Below are positions 16,298-23,532 of a stretch of DNA of 64,000 nt, one piece after another. The first letter of the stretch is position 1. Each line of letters opens with the position of its first letter. The translations under genes were made by a program, and so were the position numbers. Under the pieces are notes generated by a model. That model was given only the letters and a program-made list of their open reading frames with translations, was not told the origin of the DNA and did not search any database. This DNA is from Sorangium aterium (GTDB lineage Bacteria > Myxococcota_A > Polyangia > Polyangiales > Polyangiaceae): positions 310,001-374,000 of the forward strand of contig NZ_JAQNDK010000007.1 of the NCBI RefSeq assembly GCF_028368935.1, given 5' to 3'.

Positions 16298-17341
16298 ATG
16301 AGCAAGAAGAAGGTCCTGATCACGGGCGGCGCGGGCTTCCTCGGGATCAATCTGGTACGGCACCTGCTCGAGCGCGGCTATGAAGTCACGTCGCTCGATC
16401 TCCTGGACTTCGACTACCCCGAGCGGTCGAGCATCCGCGAGGTGCGCGGGGATATCCGTGACGCGGCGGCCGTCGACGCGGCGGTGAAGGGGCACGACTT
16501 TGTCGTGCACACCGCGGCCGCGCTGCCCCTGTACACGGCGGAGGAGATCTACACGACCGACGTGATCGGCACGCGCGTGGTCATGAGCGCCGCGCGCCGC
16601 CACGGCGTCGAGCGCGCGGTGCACATCTCCTCCACGGCCGTGTACGGCATCCCCGACCACCACCCGCTCTGCGAGGACGACCGGCTCGACGGCGTGGGTC
16701 CGTACGGACAGGCCAAGATCCAGGCCGAGGTCGTGTGCCTGGAGGAGCGCGGCCGGGGGCTCGTTGTGCCCATCATCCGGCCCAAGTCCTTCATCGGCCC
16801 GGAGCGGCTCGGGGTCTTCGCCCTGCTCTATGACTGGGCGCTCGACGGCAAGGGCTTCCCCATGATCGGCGACGGCAAGAACCGCTACCAGCTCCTCGAC
16901 GTGGCCGATCTCTGCGAGGCCATCTACCTGTGCATGACGAAGGATGCGTCGGTCGCCAACGACACGTTCAATATCGGCGCGAAGGAGTTCACCACCATGG
17001 GCGAGGACTACCAGGCGGTGCTCGACGCGGTGGGCAAGGGCAAGAAGATCGTGCCCTTCCCGGCGGCGCCGGCGGTGCTCGGCCTGCGCGCGCTCGAGGC
17101 GATGGGCGTGTCGCCGCTCTACAAGTGGGTCTACGAGACGGCATCGAAGGACTCGTTCGTGTCGATCGAGAAGGCCGAGCGGGTGCTCGGCTACGCGCCG
17201 AAGTACTCGAACAAGGACGCGCTGGTGCGCAACCTCGAGTGGTACCGGGCGCACCGGAGCGAGTTCGAGAGCCGTTCGGGCGTGACCCATCGCGTGCCAT
17301 GGAAGCAGGGCGCGATCGGCCTGTTGAAGACGTTCTTCTGA
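16298..17341 (+). CDS. NAD-dependent epimerase/dehydratase (extended SDR)
   Basis: A 347-residue extended SDR enzyme. The NAD-binding motif GGAGFLG is at about 10-16, with an acidic residue after beta 2 (SLDLLD). The catalytic serine is in HISSTAVYG and the YxxxK motif is YGQAK. The C-terminal half has the substrate-domain pattern RYQLLDVADLCEAIYLC and the end EWYRAHRSEF. Members act on nucleotide sugars, or on sterols and flavonoid-like alcohols; the substrate cannot be read here. It follows the deoxyhypusine-synthase-like gene by 43 bases and precedes a phosphotransferase gene. Confidence 0.85.
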   Translation: MSKKKVLITGGAGFLGINLVRHLLERGYEVTSLDLLDFDYPERSSIREVRGDIRDAAAVDAAVKGHDFVVHTAAALPLYTAEEIYTTDVIGTRVVMSAARRHGVERAVHISSTAVYGIPDHHPLCEDDRLDGVGPYGQAKIQAEVVCLEERGRGLVVPIIRPKSFIGPERLGVFALLYDWALDGKGFPMIGDGKNRYQLLDVADLCEAIYLCMTKDASVANDTFNIGAKEFTTMGEDYQAVLDAVGKGKKIVPFPAAPAVLGLRALEAMGVSPLYKWVYETASKDSFVSIEKAERVLGYAPKYSNKDALVRNLEWYRAHRSEFESRSGVTHRVPWKQGAIGLLKTFF

Positions 17342-17484
17342 CGGGCGCGCGGCGTGGTGAACGCCGTCCTCTCGATCTCAGGGCGCGGGCTCCCGAAGGT
17401 CGCCGAGCCGCCGGACTGGACGGCTGGGAGCTCGCGCGTTGCGGACATCGCAAAGGCGCGGAGGCTGCTAGGGTGGGCCCCGGA

Positions 17485-18372
17485 ATGAGCATCGAGGACG
17501 ACGCGCCTCTGCTGCAGGTGATGAGCCATCTCGGCCTGACCCGGGATGCGCTGCTCGGCATCGGCGGTGAAGCCTGCGTGTTCGCACTGGGCGGCGAGCG
17601 GGTCGTGCGCGTCCACCATCCCGGGACCGTCCGGGAGACGGTCGTTCGACGAGCCCAGCTGCTCGAGGGCTTCCACGAGCCCGCGAGCGCGGTGCCGTTC
17701 TCGATCCCCCGTGTCCTGGAGATGACCGAGCTGCACGGCCGCCTCATCACATTCGAGCAGCGGTTCCCCGGGCGACCCCTCTTGCAGGTGCTCGGCGAGG
17801 CGGCCGGCGCCGAGCGTGAACGCCTCATCACCTGCTATCTCGAGGCCTCGACGCACCTTCGAGCCCTGCGGGTGAGCGCTGCGTGGTACGGCGATCTCTG
17901 CGAAGCCGAGCCGATCCGGACGCCCTCTTACCGCGCTTACCTCGAGCTGCGAGCAAGGAAGAGCCTGGCCTGCGCCGGGAGCGCGTTCGACGGCATCGAT
18001 CCAGCGCGCCTGGCCGCGGCGCTGCCCGAGCCGGAGCGACCGAGCTTCGTGCACATGGACTTCTATCCAGGCAATGTGCTGGTCGAAGGCCAGCAGGTGA
18101 GCGCCGTCATCGACTTCGGGGGCCCACCCATCGTGGGAGACGCTCGGCTCGATCCCCTGTCGGCCGTCATCTACCTCACGCCGTTCATCACCACGACCGC
18201 CACGGATCGCGACCGACGCCTCGCCCGGGAGTGGCTGCAGGCGCAGCACCTCGACGCGCTGTTCGAGCCCGCAGAGCGATGGCTCGCCGCCCGCTGGTCG
18301 TTCGCGACCGACGACGTGCGCCTGCATCGATGGTGTCGACGCGTGTTGCTCGGACACCAGGGGGATCCGTGA
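17485..18372 (+). CDS. Phosphotransferase, APH/choline kinase fold
   Basis: A 295-residue kinase-like enzyme that probably phosphorylates a small molecule. The N-terminal ATP lobe contains LGIGGEACVFALGGERVVRV. The catalytic loop is HMDFYPGNVLVEG and the metal-binding aspartate is in VIDFGG, both characteristic of aminoglycoside phosphotransferase family proteins. The ATG at 17485 is the first methionine before the conserved lobe; about 140 non-coding bases separate it from the epimerase. Antibiotic resistance is possible but not indicated, as most family members act on housekeeping metabolites. Confidence 0.8.
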   Translation: MSIEDDAPLLQVMSHLGLTRDALLGIGGEACVFALGGERVVRVHHPGTVRETVVRRAQLLEGFHEPASAVPFSIPRVLEMTELHGRLITFEQRFPGRPLLQVLGEAAGAERERLITCYLEASTHLRALRVSAAWYGDLCEAEPIRTPSYRAYLELRARKSLACAGSAFDGIDPARLAAALPEPERPSFVHMDFYPGNVLVEGQQVSAVIDFGGPPIVGDARLDPLSAVIYLTPFITTTATDRDRRLAREWLQAQHLDALFEPAERWLAARWSFATDDVRLHRWCRRVLLGHQGDP

Positions 18373-18762
18373 AGCGAACCCGTGGATCCACGCGGCGGGC
18401 GGTTCCTCCGGCCGTCTACACGGGGCCGCCCGTCTGCTTTGCCGATCGTCCAGGCGGGTTGGAATACACCTGGCGAGTCAGGGGGACAGCGCTGCACATG
18501 AGGCCGACGCGAAGCCCGGTACGCTCCGGCAGTCGCCGCGCCGCTAGAAGAATACGGCGGAGCGCTCCGACGCGGCCCTCGCTACTTTCGGTAACATCTG
18601 AGCCGCTCGCTACTTTTGGTAACACGCGGGCCGCTCGCCACGTTTGGTAACGTGAGCCGCTCGCTACTTTTGGTAACATGTGAGCCATTCGTGCGATGCG
18701 TCGAGCCGCGTGCGTCGTGCATAATCCTTTGAGCGCCTTCCGGGAATTTGTATCCTCACCTC
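18373..18762. other. 390-bp intergenic region with a repeat array
   Basis: This gap separates the phosphotransferase from the deacetylase lipoprotein. The left 200 bases hold nothing I can assign. The right half holds four degenerate repeats built on GCTACTTTTGGTAAC, listed separately. The short minus-strand reading frame through the repeats is a by-product of the repeated sequence. Confidence 0.6.
18581..18677. repeat. Four spaced copies of GCTACTTTTGGTAAC
   Basis: Cores at 18581-18595, 18609-18623, 18637-18651 and 18663-18677, at spacings of 28, 28 and 26 bases. The flanks GCCGCTC before and ATSTGA-like after are also partly conserved. The array lies upstream of the deacetylase lipoprotein. 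It could be a regulator-binding array, or the multiple terminal repeats left by an IS21-like element, although no transposase remnant is present. Confidence 0.6.
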
Positions 18763-20076
18763 ATGCCGAACTCTTTGCGATTCCTCCACTTCGAAAATTT
18801 TCCTGCGTCATCGTCCTTGGCGCTCGGTGCGATGTTGTTGCTGGGCACGCTGCACGTCAGCGGCTGCGGCGGTGATGACGGGGAGGATACCTCCAGCGGC
18901 ACCACCGGTGGCCAGCAGACGACGAGCAGCAACAGCAGCAGCAGCAGCAGCGGCGGCACGCCGGGAAGCTCCTCCTCCAGCGGCGGGGAGCCCAGCACGA
19001 CCTCGGCGTCGACCGGGGGCGACGGCGGCGCGGACCCGGCCGGCACCGGCGGCGCGGACCCGGCCGGCACCGGCGGCTCGGACCCGGCTGGCACCGGCGG
19101 AGCGGGTGCGGGTGGAGGTGGGACGGGCGGTGGCGGTGATGGGGGATCGCTGCCCGACTCCGGCATTCCGCCGGCGCCCGGCGGTGGCAATGTGCCGAAG
19201 CCGGCCGGCGGGGCGGGCGGGTTCAAGGTCGTCGACTGGGCCGGCTTCGCGGGCGCCGTGACGTACAGCTTCGACGACGTGAACCAGACCCAGATCCAGC
19301 ACTTCGATGAGATGATGGCGCTCGACGTGCCGTTCACCTTCTACGTCTGGACCGGTAAGCAGGAAGCGAACAACGCGGTCTGGAAACAGGCGCTGACGCG
19401 CGGGCACGAGCTCGCCAACCACACGAGGAGCCACTCGAGCAACGACAACGGCTCCGATACGGACGCCGCGACGAAGGACATGAAGGACAAGTACGACGTC
19501 ACGCCGTACACGATGGCGGCCCCGAACGGCGCGGGTGTATACGAGGGCATCGCCCGGACGCGCTTCATGATCAATCGCGGCGTGTCCAACGCCCTGATCG
19601 GCCCGAACGACAACAGCAATCCGTTCGTTCTGCCCACCTACATTCCCCCGACCAACGCCTCCAAGGCGCAGATGGACTCGGAGGTCTCGAGCGCGCGAAG
19701 CGGCAAGAAGTGGCGGACCTTCTGCATCCACGGCTTCACCGGCGGCAACGACGGCGCCTATCAGCCCATCCCGTTCCAGGCCTGGGTCGATCACGTCAAG
19801 GCCGTCAAGGCATACGGCGACGTGTGGATCGGCACCATGGAGACCATCGGTGCCTACTGGCGCGGCCAGAAGGCGATCACCGACGGCACCAACACCAAGA
19901 ACGGGAACGACACGACCTACAACTGGACGCTCCCCACCAACTTCCCGCCGGGCAAGTACGTGCGCGTGACGGTCACCGGCGGCACGCTCAAGCAGAACGG
20001 CGCCCCGCTCAAGTGGGATCCGCACGGCTACTACGAAGTGGCGCTCGACGCGAAGTCCGTCACGCTCTCGCCGTGA
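18763..20076 (+). CDS. Polysaccharide deacetylase-like (CE4) lipoprotein
   Basis: A 437-residue lipoprotein (lipobox VSGC). After the lipobox comes a spacer of about 110 residues rich in Ser, Gly and Thr, including three copies of DPAGTGG. The C-terminal domain is a NodB-like deacetylase: AVTYSFDDV supplies the Asp pair and HELANHTRSH supplies the two metal-binding histidines of the HxxxH motif. ICIHGF may be the later catalytic His block. The end looks like a beta-sandwich (YVRVTVTGGTLKQNG). Likely action is removal of N- or O-acetyl groups from a cell-surface glycan. The ATG at 18763 is the likely start. Confidence 0.8.
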   Translation: MPNSLRFLHFENFPASSSLALGAMLLLGTLHVSGCGGDDGEDTSSGTTGGQQTTSSNSSSSSSGGTPGSSSSSGGEPSTTSASTGGDGGADPAGTGGADPAGTGGSDPAGTGGAGAGGGGTGGGGDGGSLPDSGIPPAPGGGNVPKPAGGAGGFKVVDWAGFAGAVTYSFDDVNQTQIQHFDEMMALDVPFTFYVWTGKQEANNAVWKQALTRGHELANHTRSHSSNDNGSDTDAATKDMKDKYDVTPYTMAAPNGAGVYEGIARTRFMINRGVSNALIGPNDNSNPFVLPTYIPPTNASKAQMDSEVSSARSGKKWRTFCIHGFTGGNDGAYQPIPFQAWVDHVKAVKAYGDVWIGTMETIGAYWRGQKAITDGTNTKNGNDTTYNWTLPTNFPPGKYVRVTVTGGTLKQNGAPLKWDPHGYYEVALDAKSVTLSP

Positions 20077-20128
20077 CGCGAGCCGCCCGAAGCCCCGCGC
20101 CGTCACCGGCGCGGCTTCGGGCGTAGCC

Positions 20129-20160
20129 GCCCCAACCAGGGCAGATCCCTCGGTTGGGGC
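20129..20160. terminator. Candidate hairpin after the deacetylase gene
   Basis: GCCCCAACC (20129-20137) pairs perfectly with GGTTGGGGC (20152-20160) around a 14-base loop, about 50 bases after the deacetylase stop. There is no clear T run behind it, so it may be a Rho-dependent or weak terminator. Confidence 0.4.
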
Positions 20161-20212
20161 TTGACGTCTTCTAAGCGTTTGGGTCTCCTCTCCCCCGGCG
20201 AGAGCGCGTCCC

Positions 20213-21031
20213 ATGCCTGACATCAGCGGTAACACCATGGGGAGCTTCGCTCGGTTGCTCCGCGAACCAGTCATTCATTTCCTCTTCATCGGCGCGCTCT
20301 TGTTCCTCGGCCACCGGCTCGTCGCCGGCGATCCCAGGGAGATCGTCGTCAGCACGGGGCTGAAGGCGGACCTGGAACGGCAGTTCCGCGACAACATGGG
20401 GCGGGCGCCGACGGCGGCGGAGCTTGCGGAGGCGCTCGACGGGTGGAAGCGGGACGAGGTGCTCTACCGTGAGGCGCTGCGGGAGGGGCTCGATCGGCAG
20501 GATGCGACGGTGCGGGTCGCGCTGGCCGAGAAGCTGCGGACACGGGCGGCTCAGCCGGTGGCGGCGCGGGAGCCGACGGATGCAGAGCTGGACGCGTGGC
20601 TGGCTTCTCACCGGAGCAAGTATGAGACGCCGCTGCGGTACGATTTCGAGGTCGTGACCTTTCCCAGGAGCGATCCGGCGGCAGAGGAGCAGCGGTCGAC
20701 GTATCGACGGGCGCTGGCCGACGGTGCGGACCCGAGGACGCTCGGTCGTCCGATCGTGGGTGGCAACCTCACCCGCGATTCACTCGCAGACAAGTTCGGA
20801 CCGGCGGTCTCCGAGAGCATTGGCAGCTCGGCGCTCGCGACGTGGCAGCCCCTGGAGACCCAGGACAGCCTGCTGCTCGTGCGGGTCAACCAGGTAAGCG
20901 GGGGGCTGCCCAGCCGCGAGGCGATCCGCGCGATCCTCACCACCGACTGGGCCGCCGCAAGGAAGAAGGAAGCCGTCGACGAGTTCGTCAAGAGCCTCCT
21001 CGCGCAGTACAGATTCAAGGAGAATCCTTGA
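20213..21031 (+). CDS. Membrane-anchored parvulin-like peptidyl-prolyl isomerase
   Basis: A 272-residue protein with an N-terminal membrane anchor (about 19-38, PVIHFLFIGALLFLGHRLV). The SurA/PpiC-like helical domain includes LKADLERQFRDNMGRAPTAAEL and DEVLYREALREGL, followed by a degenerate rotamase region (YDFEVVTFPRSDPAAEE...PIVGGNLTRDSLADKFGP). It would act in the periplasm. Its stop overlaps the TTG start of the HupE gene. In many proteobacteria PPIase-like genes of this type sit beside HupE/UreJ_2 genes, so it may help fold that protein's exported domain. Confidence 0.75.
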   Translation: MPDISGNTMGSFARLLREPVIHFLFIGALLFLGHRLVAGDPREIVVSTGLKADLERQFRDNMGRAPTAAELAEALDGWKRDEVLYREALREGLDRQDATVRVALAEKLRTRAAQPVAAREPTDAELDAWLASHRSKYETPLRYDFEVVTFPRSDPAAEEQRSTYRRALADGADPRTLGRPIVGGNLTRDSLADKFGPAVSESIGSSALATWQPLETQDSLLLVRVNQVSGGLPSREAIRAILTTDWAAARKKEAVDEFVKSLLAQYRFKENP

Positions 21032-22026
21032 GTCGTTCGCGTCTGCTCCGGCTGGCTCGGTCCCTGCCATTCTTGCTGGCCCTGCTCCTGGCGCCCGCCC
21101 CCGCGGCTGGCCACGCGCTCAACTCGGCGCTTCTTTCGCTGACGGAGGTGGAAGGTCACGACGGGCGGTTCCTCGTGCGCTGGCAGGCGAGCTCGTCAGC
21201 GCTGGAGGCCGAGCTCGCGACGCCCGCCGTGTTCCCCCCGGCCTGCAAGGTCGAGGGAGCGTATCTCGACTGCGGTCACGACGGCCTGGTCGGCACCATC
21301 GAGCTCCCCTGGCTCGCGGGGACCGAGACCAACGTGATGGTCGTTGTCGAGTGGCGGAATGGAAGCCGGCTTGTCCGGGTGTTGACAGGCAACGACCCGA
21401 GCCTCGTGGTCTACGGTATTCCCGCCTCCGCCGGGCTCCGCGCGCTCCGGCCGATCATGGTCGACTACTCGTGGCTCGGCATCGAGCACATCCTGACCGG
21501 GTTCGACCATCTCCTCTTCGTCATCGCGCTCACGCTCCTCGTGCGCGGCCGCCGGAAGCTTCTCGGCGCTGTCACGGCCTTCACGGTCGCGCACAGCCTG
21601 ACGCTCGCCTGCGCCGTGTTCGGCTGGTTGACGCTGCCTGCCCCGCCGGTCGAAGCGGCCATCGCGCTCTCGATCGTTCTGGTCTGCGGCGAGTGCCTAC
21701 GGTCGACCGACTCGCTCACGCGCCGGGCCCCCTGGGCCGTCACGTTCGCCTTCGGGCTGCTTCACGGGCTCGGGTTCGCTTCGTCGTTGCTCGACATCGG
21801 GCTGCCGGAGAGGCATGTGCCGATCGCGCTCTTGTTCTTCAACGTGGGCGTGGAGATCGGCCAGCTCGGCGTGATTGCGCTGGTGGTCGCGCTGCGCCTC
21901 CTGGCCGCGCGGGTCCCCACGCAGCCAGCGACGGTGAGGCGCGGCGTTGTGTATGCGATGGGCGCAATGGCAGGCTACTGGTCGATCGAGCGCGTCGTGG
22001 CGATGCTGACGGACGCCCGCATGTAG
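21028..22026 (+). CDS. HupE/UreJ_2 family membrane protein
   Basis: A 332-residue protein of the HupE/UreJ_2 family, proposed in some bacteria to be a nickel or other metal permease. It has a signal peptide (cleavage near PAAGHA), an exported beta-rich domain (about 28-140) and then six or so membrane helices. These carry the family blocks GIEHILTGFDHLLFVIAL, FTVAHSLTLACAVFG and LLHGLGFASSL, with conserved His and Asp residues in the membrane. I chose the TTG at 21028 because AAGGAG stands eight bases before it and it overlaps the previous stop by four bases. Substrate unknown. Confidence 0.83.
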   Translation: MSRSRLLRLARSLPFLLALLLAPAPAAGHALNSALLSLTEVEGHDGRFLVRWQASSSALEAELATPAVFPPACKVEGAYLDCGHDGLVGTIELPWLAGTETNVMVVVEWRNGSRLVRVLTGNDPSLVVYGIPASAGLRALRPIMVDYSWLGIEHILTGFDHLLFVIALTLLVRGRRKLLGAVTAFTVAHSLTLACAVFGWLTLPAPPVEAAIALSIVLVCGECLRSTDSLTRRAPWAVTFAFGLLHGLGFASSLLDIGLPERHVPIALLFFNVGVEIGQLGVIALVVALRLLAARVPTQPATVRRGVVYAMGAMAGYWSIERVVAMLTDARM

Positions 22027-22098
22027 GGGATCCCGCAGGCTGCGGCGTGGAGGCGGCCCCTTCGCGCTCCACGCAGCGCCCGACAGGCGCCTCGCCGC

Positions 22099-23271
22099 TC
22101 ACCGCTTCTCGCCGTTCCCTGACGCAGCGGGCGCGCCGCCCCCCGGCGTTGCGTCCACCGCGCCCGGCCCGAGCAGCGTGCCGCACATCGTCTTGCACAG
22201 GATGTCGGTCGCCTTGCACTCGCACTTGCCCTGCTGCTTGAGCTCGAGCTTCCCGCGCATCTCCTCGACCGTGAACTGCGCCATCCGCTCGACGCGAGCC
22301 ATGTCCCACCCCTCCTGGACCTGCCGGGGCGTCCTCGGCTCGGTGGCCTTGCCGTCGGGCTCGGCGCAGCAGCGGAAGCTCAGGAAGTAATAATAGAACC
22401 CCTCGTCGTGGGTGTAGATCTTCGGCCGGCACTGGTTGCGCACGCCCTTGTACCAGGGGCCGCCGGTGTGGACGCTGTCGAACTTGCCGCGCCAGCCGCC
22501 GCTCGTCTCGCTCGCCACCACCTCGTCGGTGTTCGCGGGCAGGTCGGCGACGCCATAGTCGCTGATGCACTGGGGCTGCGACCCGCTCCGCACCCCCTTC
22601 CAGAGGCGGGCCAGCTCGGTCGGGTCGCGCTTCGCGACCTTCTTCATGTCGGGATCGTCCCACATGTGGTCGCCGTTGCACTTCGTCGCGTCGCGCGAGT
22701 ACCCGTAAGGGAACGGCTTCATCTCGGGGCCCTCGCAGGCGAGCGTCCACTCCGACTCGGTGCAGAGGCGCTTGCCGACGGCGGCGCACTTGACCTGCGC
22801 CTGGTGGAAGCGGTTCATCACCTCGGGCCGCTCCCCCTTCTTGTTCGGCCACTCGTACGTGTCGATGCAATAGCGCTTCTTCGTCTTGTCGCCCGTGCAG
22901 CGGGCCGGGGTGGGGGCGAACTCCTCGCAGATCGTCTTCTTGTTCGACTTGTCGTACCAGCTGCGGAGGCAGCTGTGCTCGACCTCGCTGCAGTACTCGC
23001 CCTCGACGAGCTTCATGTCGGCCGGGCACGCCTGCTCCTCGGCGGCGGCGGTCTCCCCGCCGGCCGTCCCCGTCTGGGCTGGGGGCGCGCCGGCCTCCGG
23101 GGCGGGAGGCGCCGCGGCTCCAGGCTCGGCGGGGGACGGCGCGGGCGCGGGCGGTCGGCCGTCGTGCGCGCGCGGGGAGGGCACCGACTGGGCGGGCTCC
23201 GGGGGCGCGCCGGAGCAGGCGGCGGCGAGCGTCAGGGCGGGGAGGGAGAGGGGGAGCAGGAGGCGTCGCAT
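22099..23271 (-). CDS. Lipoprotein with FGE-sulfatase/SUMF1-like domain
   Basis: A 390-residue lipoprotein with lipobox LAAAC and a Pro/Ala-rich spacer. The rest is a formylglycine-generating-enzyme-like fold: KLCTESEWTLACEGPEMKPFPYG matches the CTExEWxxAC block, and FYYYFLSFRCC the terminal FRC block. About 18 cysteines in the mature part suggest many disulfides, as expected for an exported protein. The conserved oxidative cysteine pair cannot be confirmed, so it may be a binding rather than catalytic member. Start at 23271, with an ATG at 23283 as alternative. Divergent from the penicillin acylase gene. Confidence 0.72.
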   Translation of the reverse strand: MRRLLLPLSLPALTLAAACSGAPPEPAQSVPSPRAHDGRPPAPAPSPAEPGAAAPPAPEAGAPPAQTGTAGGETAAAEEQACPADMKLVEGEYCSEVEHSCLRSWYDKSNKKTICEEFAPTPARCTGDKTKKRYCIDTYEWPNKKGERPEVMNRFHQAQVKCAAVGKRLCTESEWTLACEGPEMKPFPYGYSRDATKCNGDHMWDDPDMKKVAKRDPTELARLWKGVRSGSQPQCISDYGVADLPANTDEVVASETSGGWRGKFDSVHTGGPWYKGVRNQCRPKIYTHDEGFYYYFLSFRCCAEPDGKATEPRTPRQVQEGWDMARVERMAQFTVEEMRGKLELKQQGKCECKATDILCKTMCGTLLGPGAVDATPGGGAPAASGNGEKR

Positions 23272-23532
23272 GCCCGGCGTCATAGTCGAGATCGCGGCGA
23301 GGGGAACCAGGCGTCGCGCCCCCGGATCGACGCCGCGCGCCCCGGCCGGGCCGGAGGCGGTCCGGCGGGGGCCGCGCGCGCTCCGGGCGGCGGGCGCGCC
23401 GGGAGCCCCGGCTCCACGATGTGGCGCTGCGGATCTCGCCCTCTGCTCCGGCAGGCTATCGACGCGCACAGTTCGCCGTTCCCGCCGAAGGCGCGTGATA
23501 TCGTGCGCCCGAAGGCAGAAGGAGTATCGCTG

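Noticed and set aside
17485-18372. Self-resistance gene for an aminoglycoside
   Set aside because: The fold is shared by many housekeeping kinases; no aminoglycoside pathway is nearby.
18581-18677. CRISPR array
   Set aside because: Only four degenerate 15-base cores; the intervening bases are also repeated, so there are no spacers.
18416-18688. Small minus-strand gene in the repeat region
   Set aside because: It owes its repeated LPKVASGS motif to the DNA repeats; no start signal or partner was seen.
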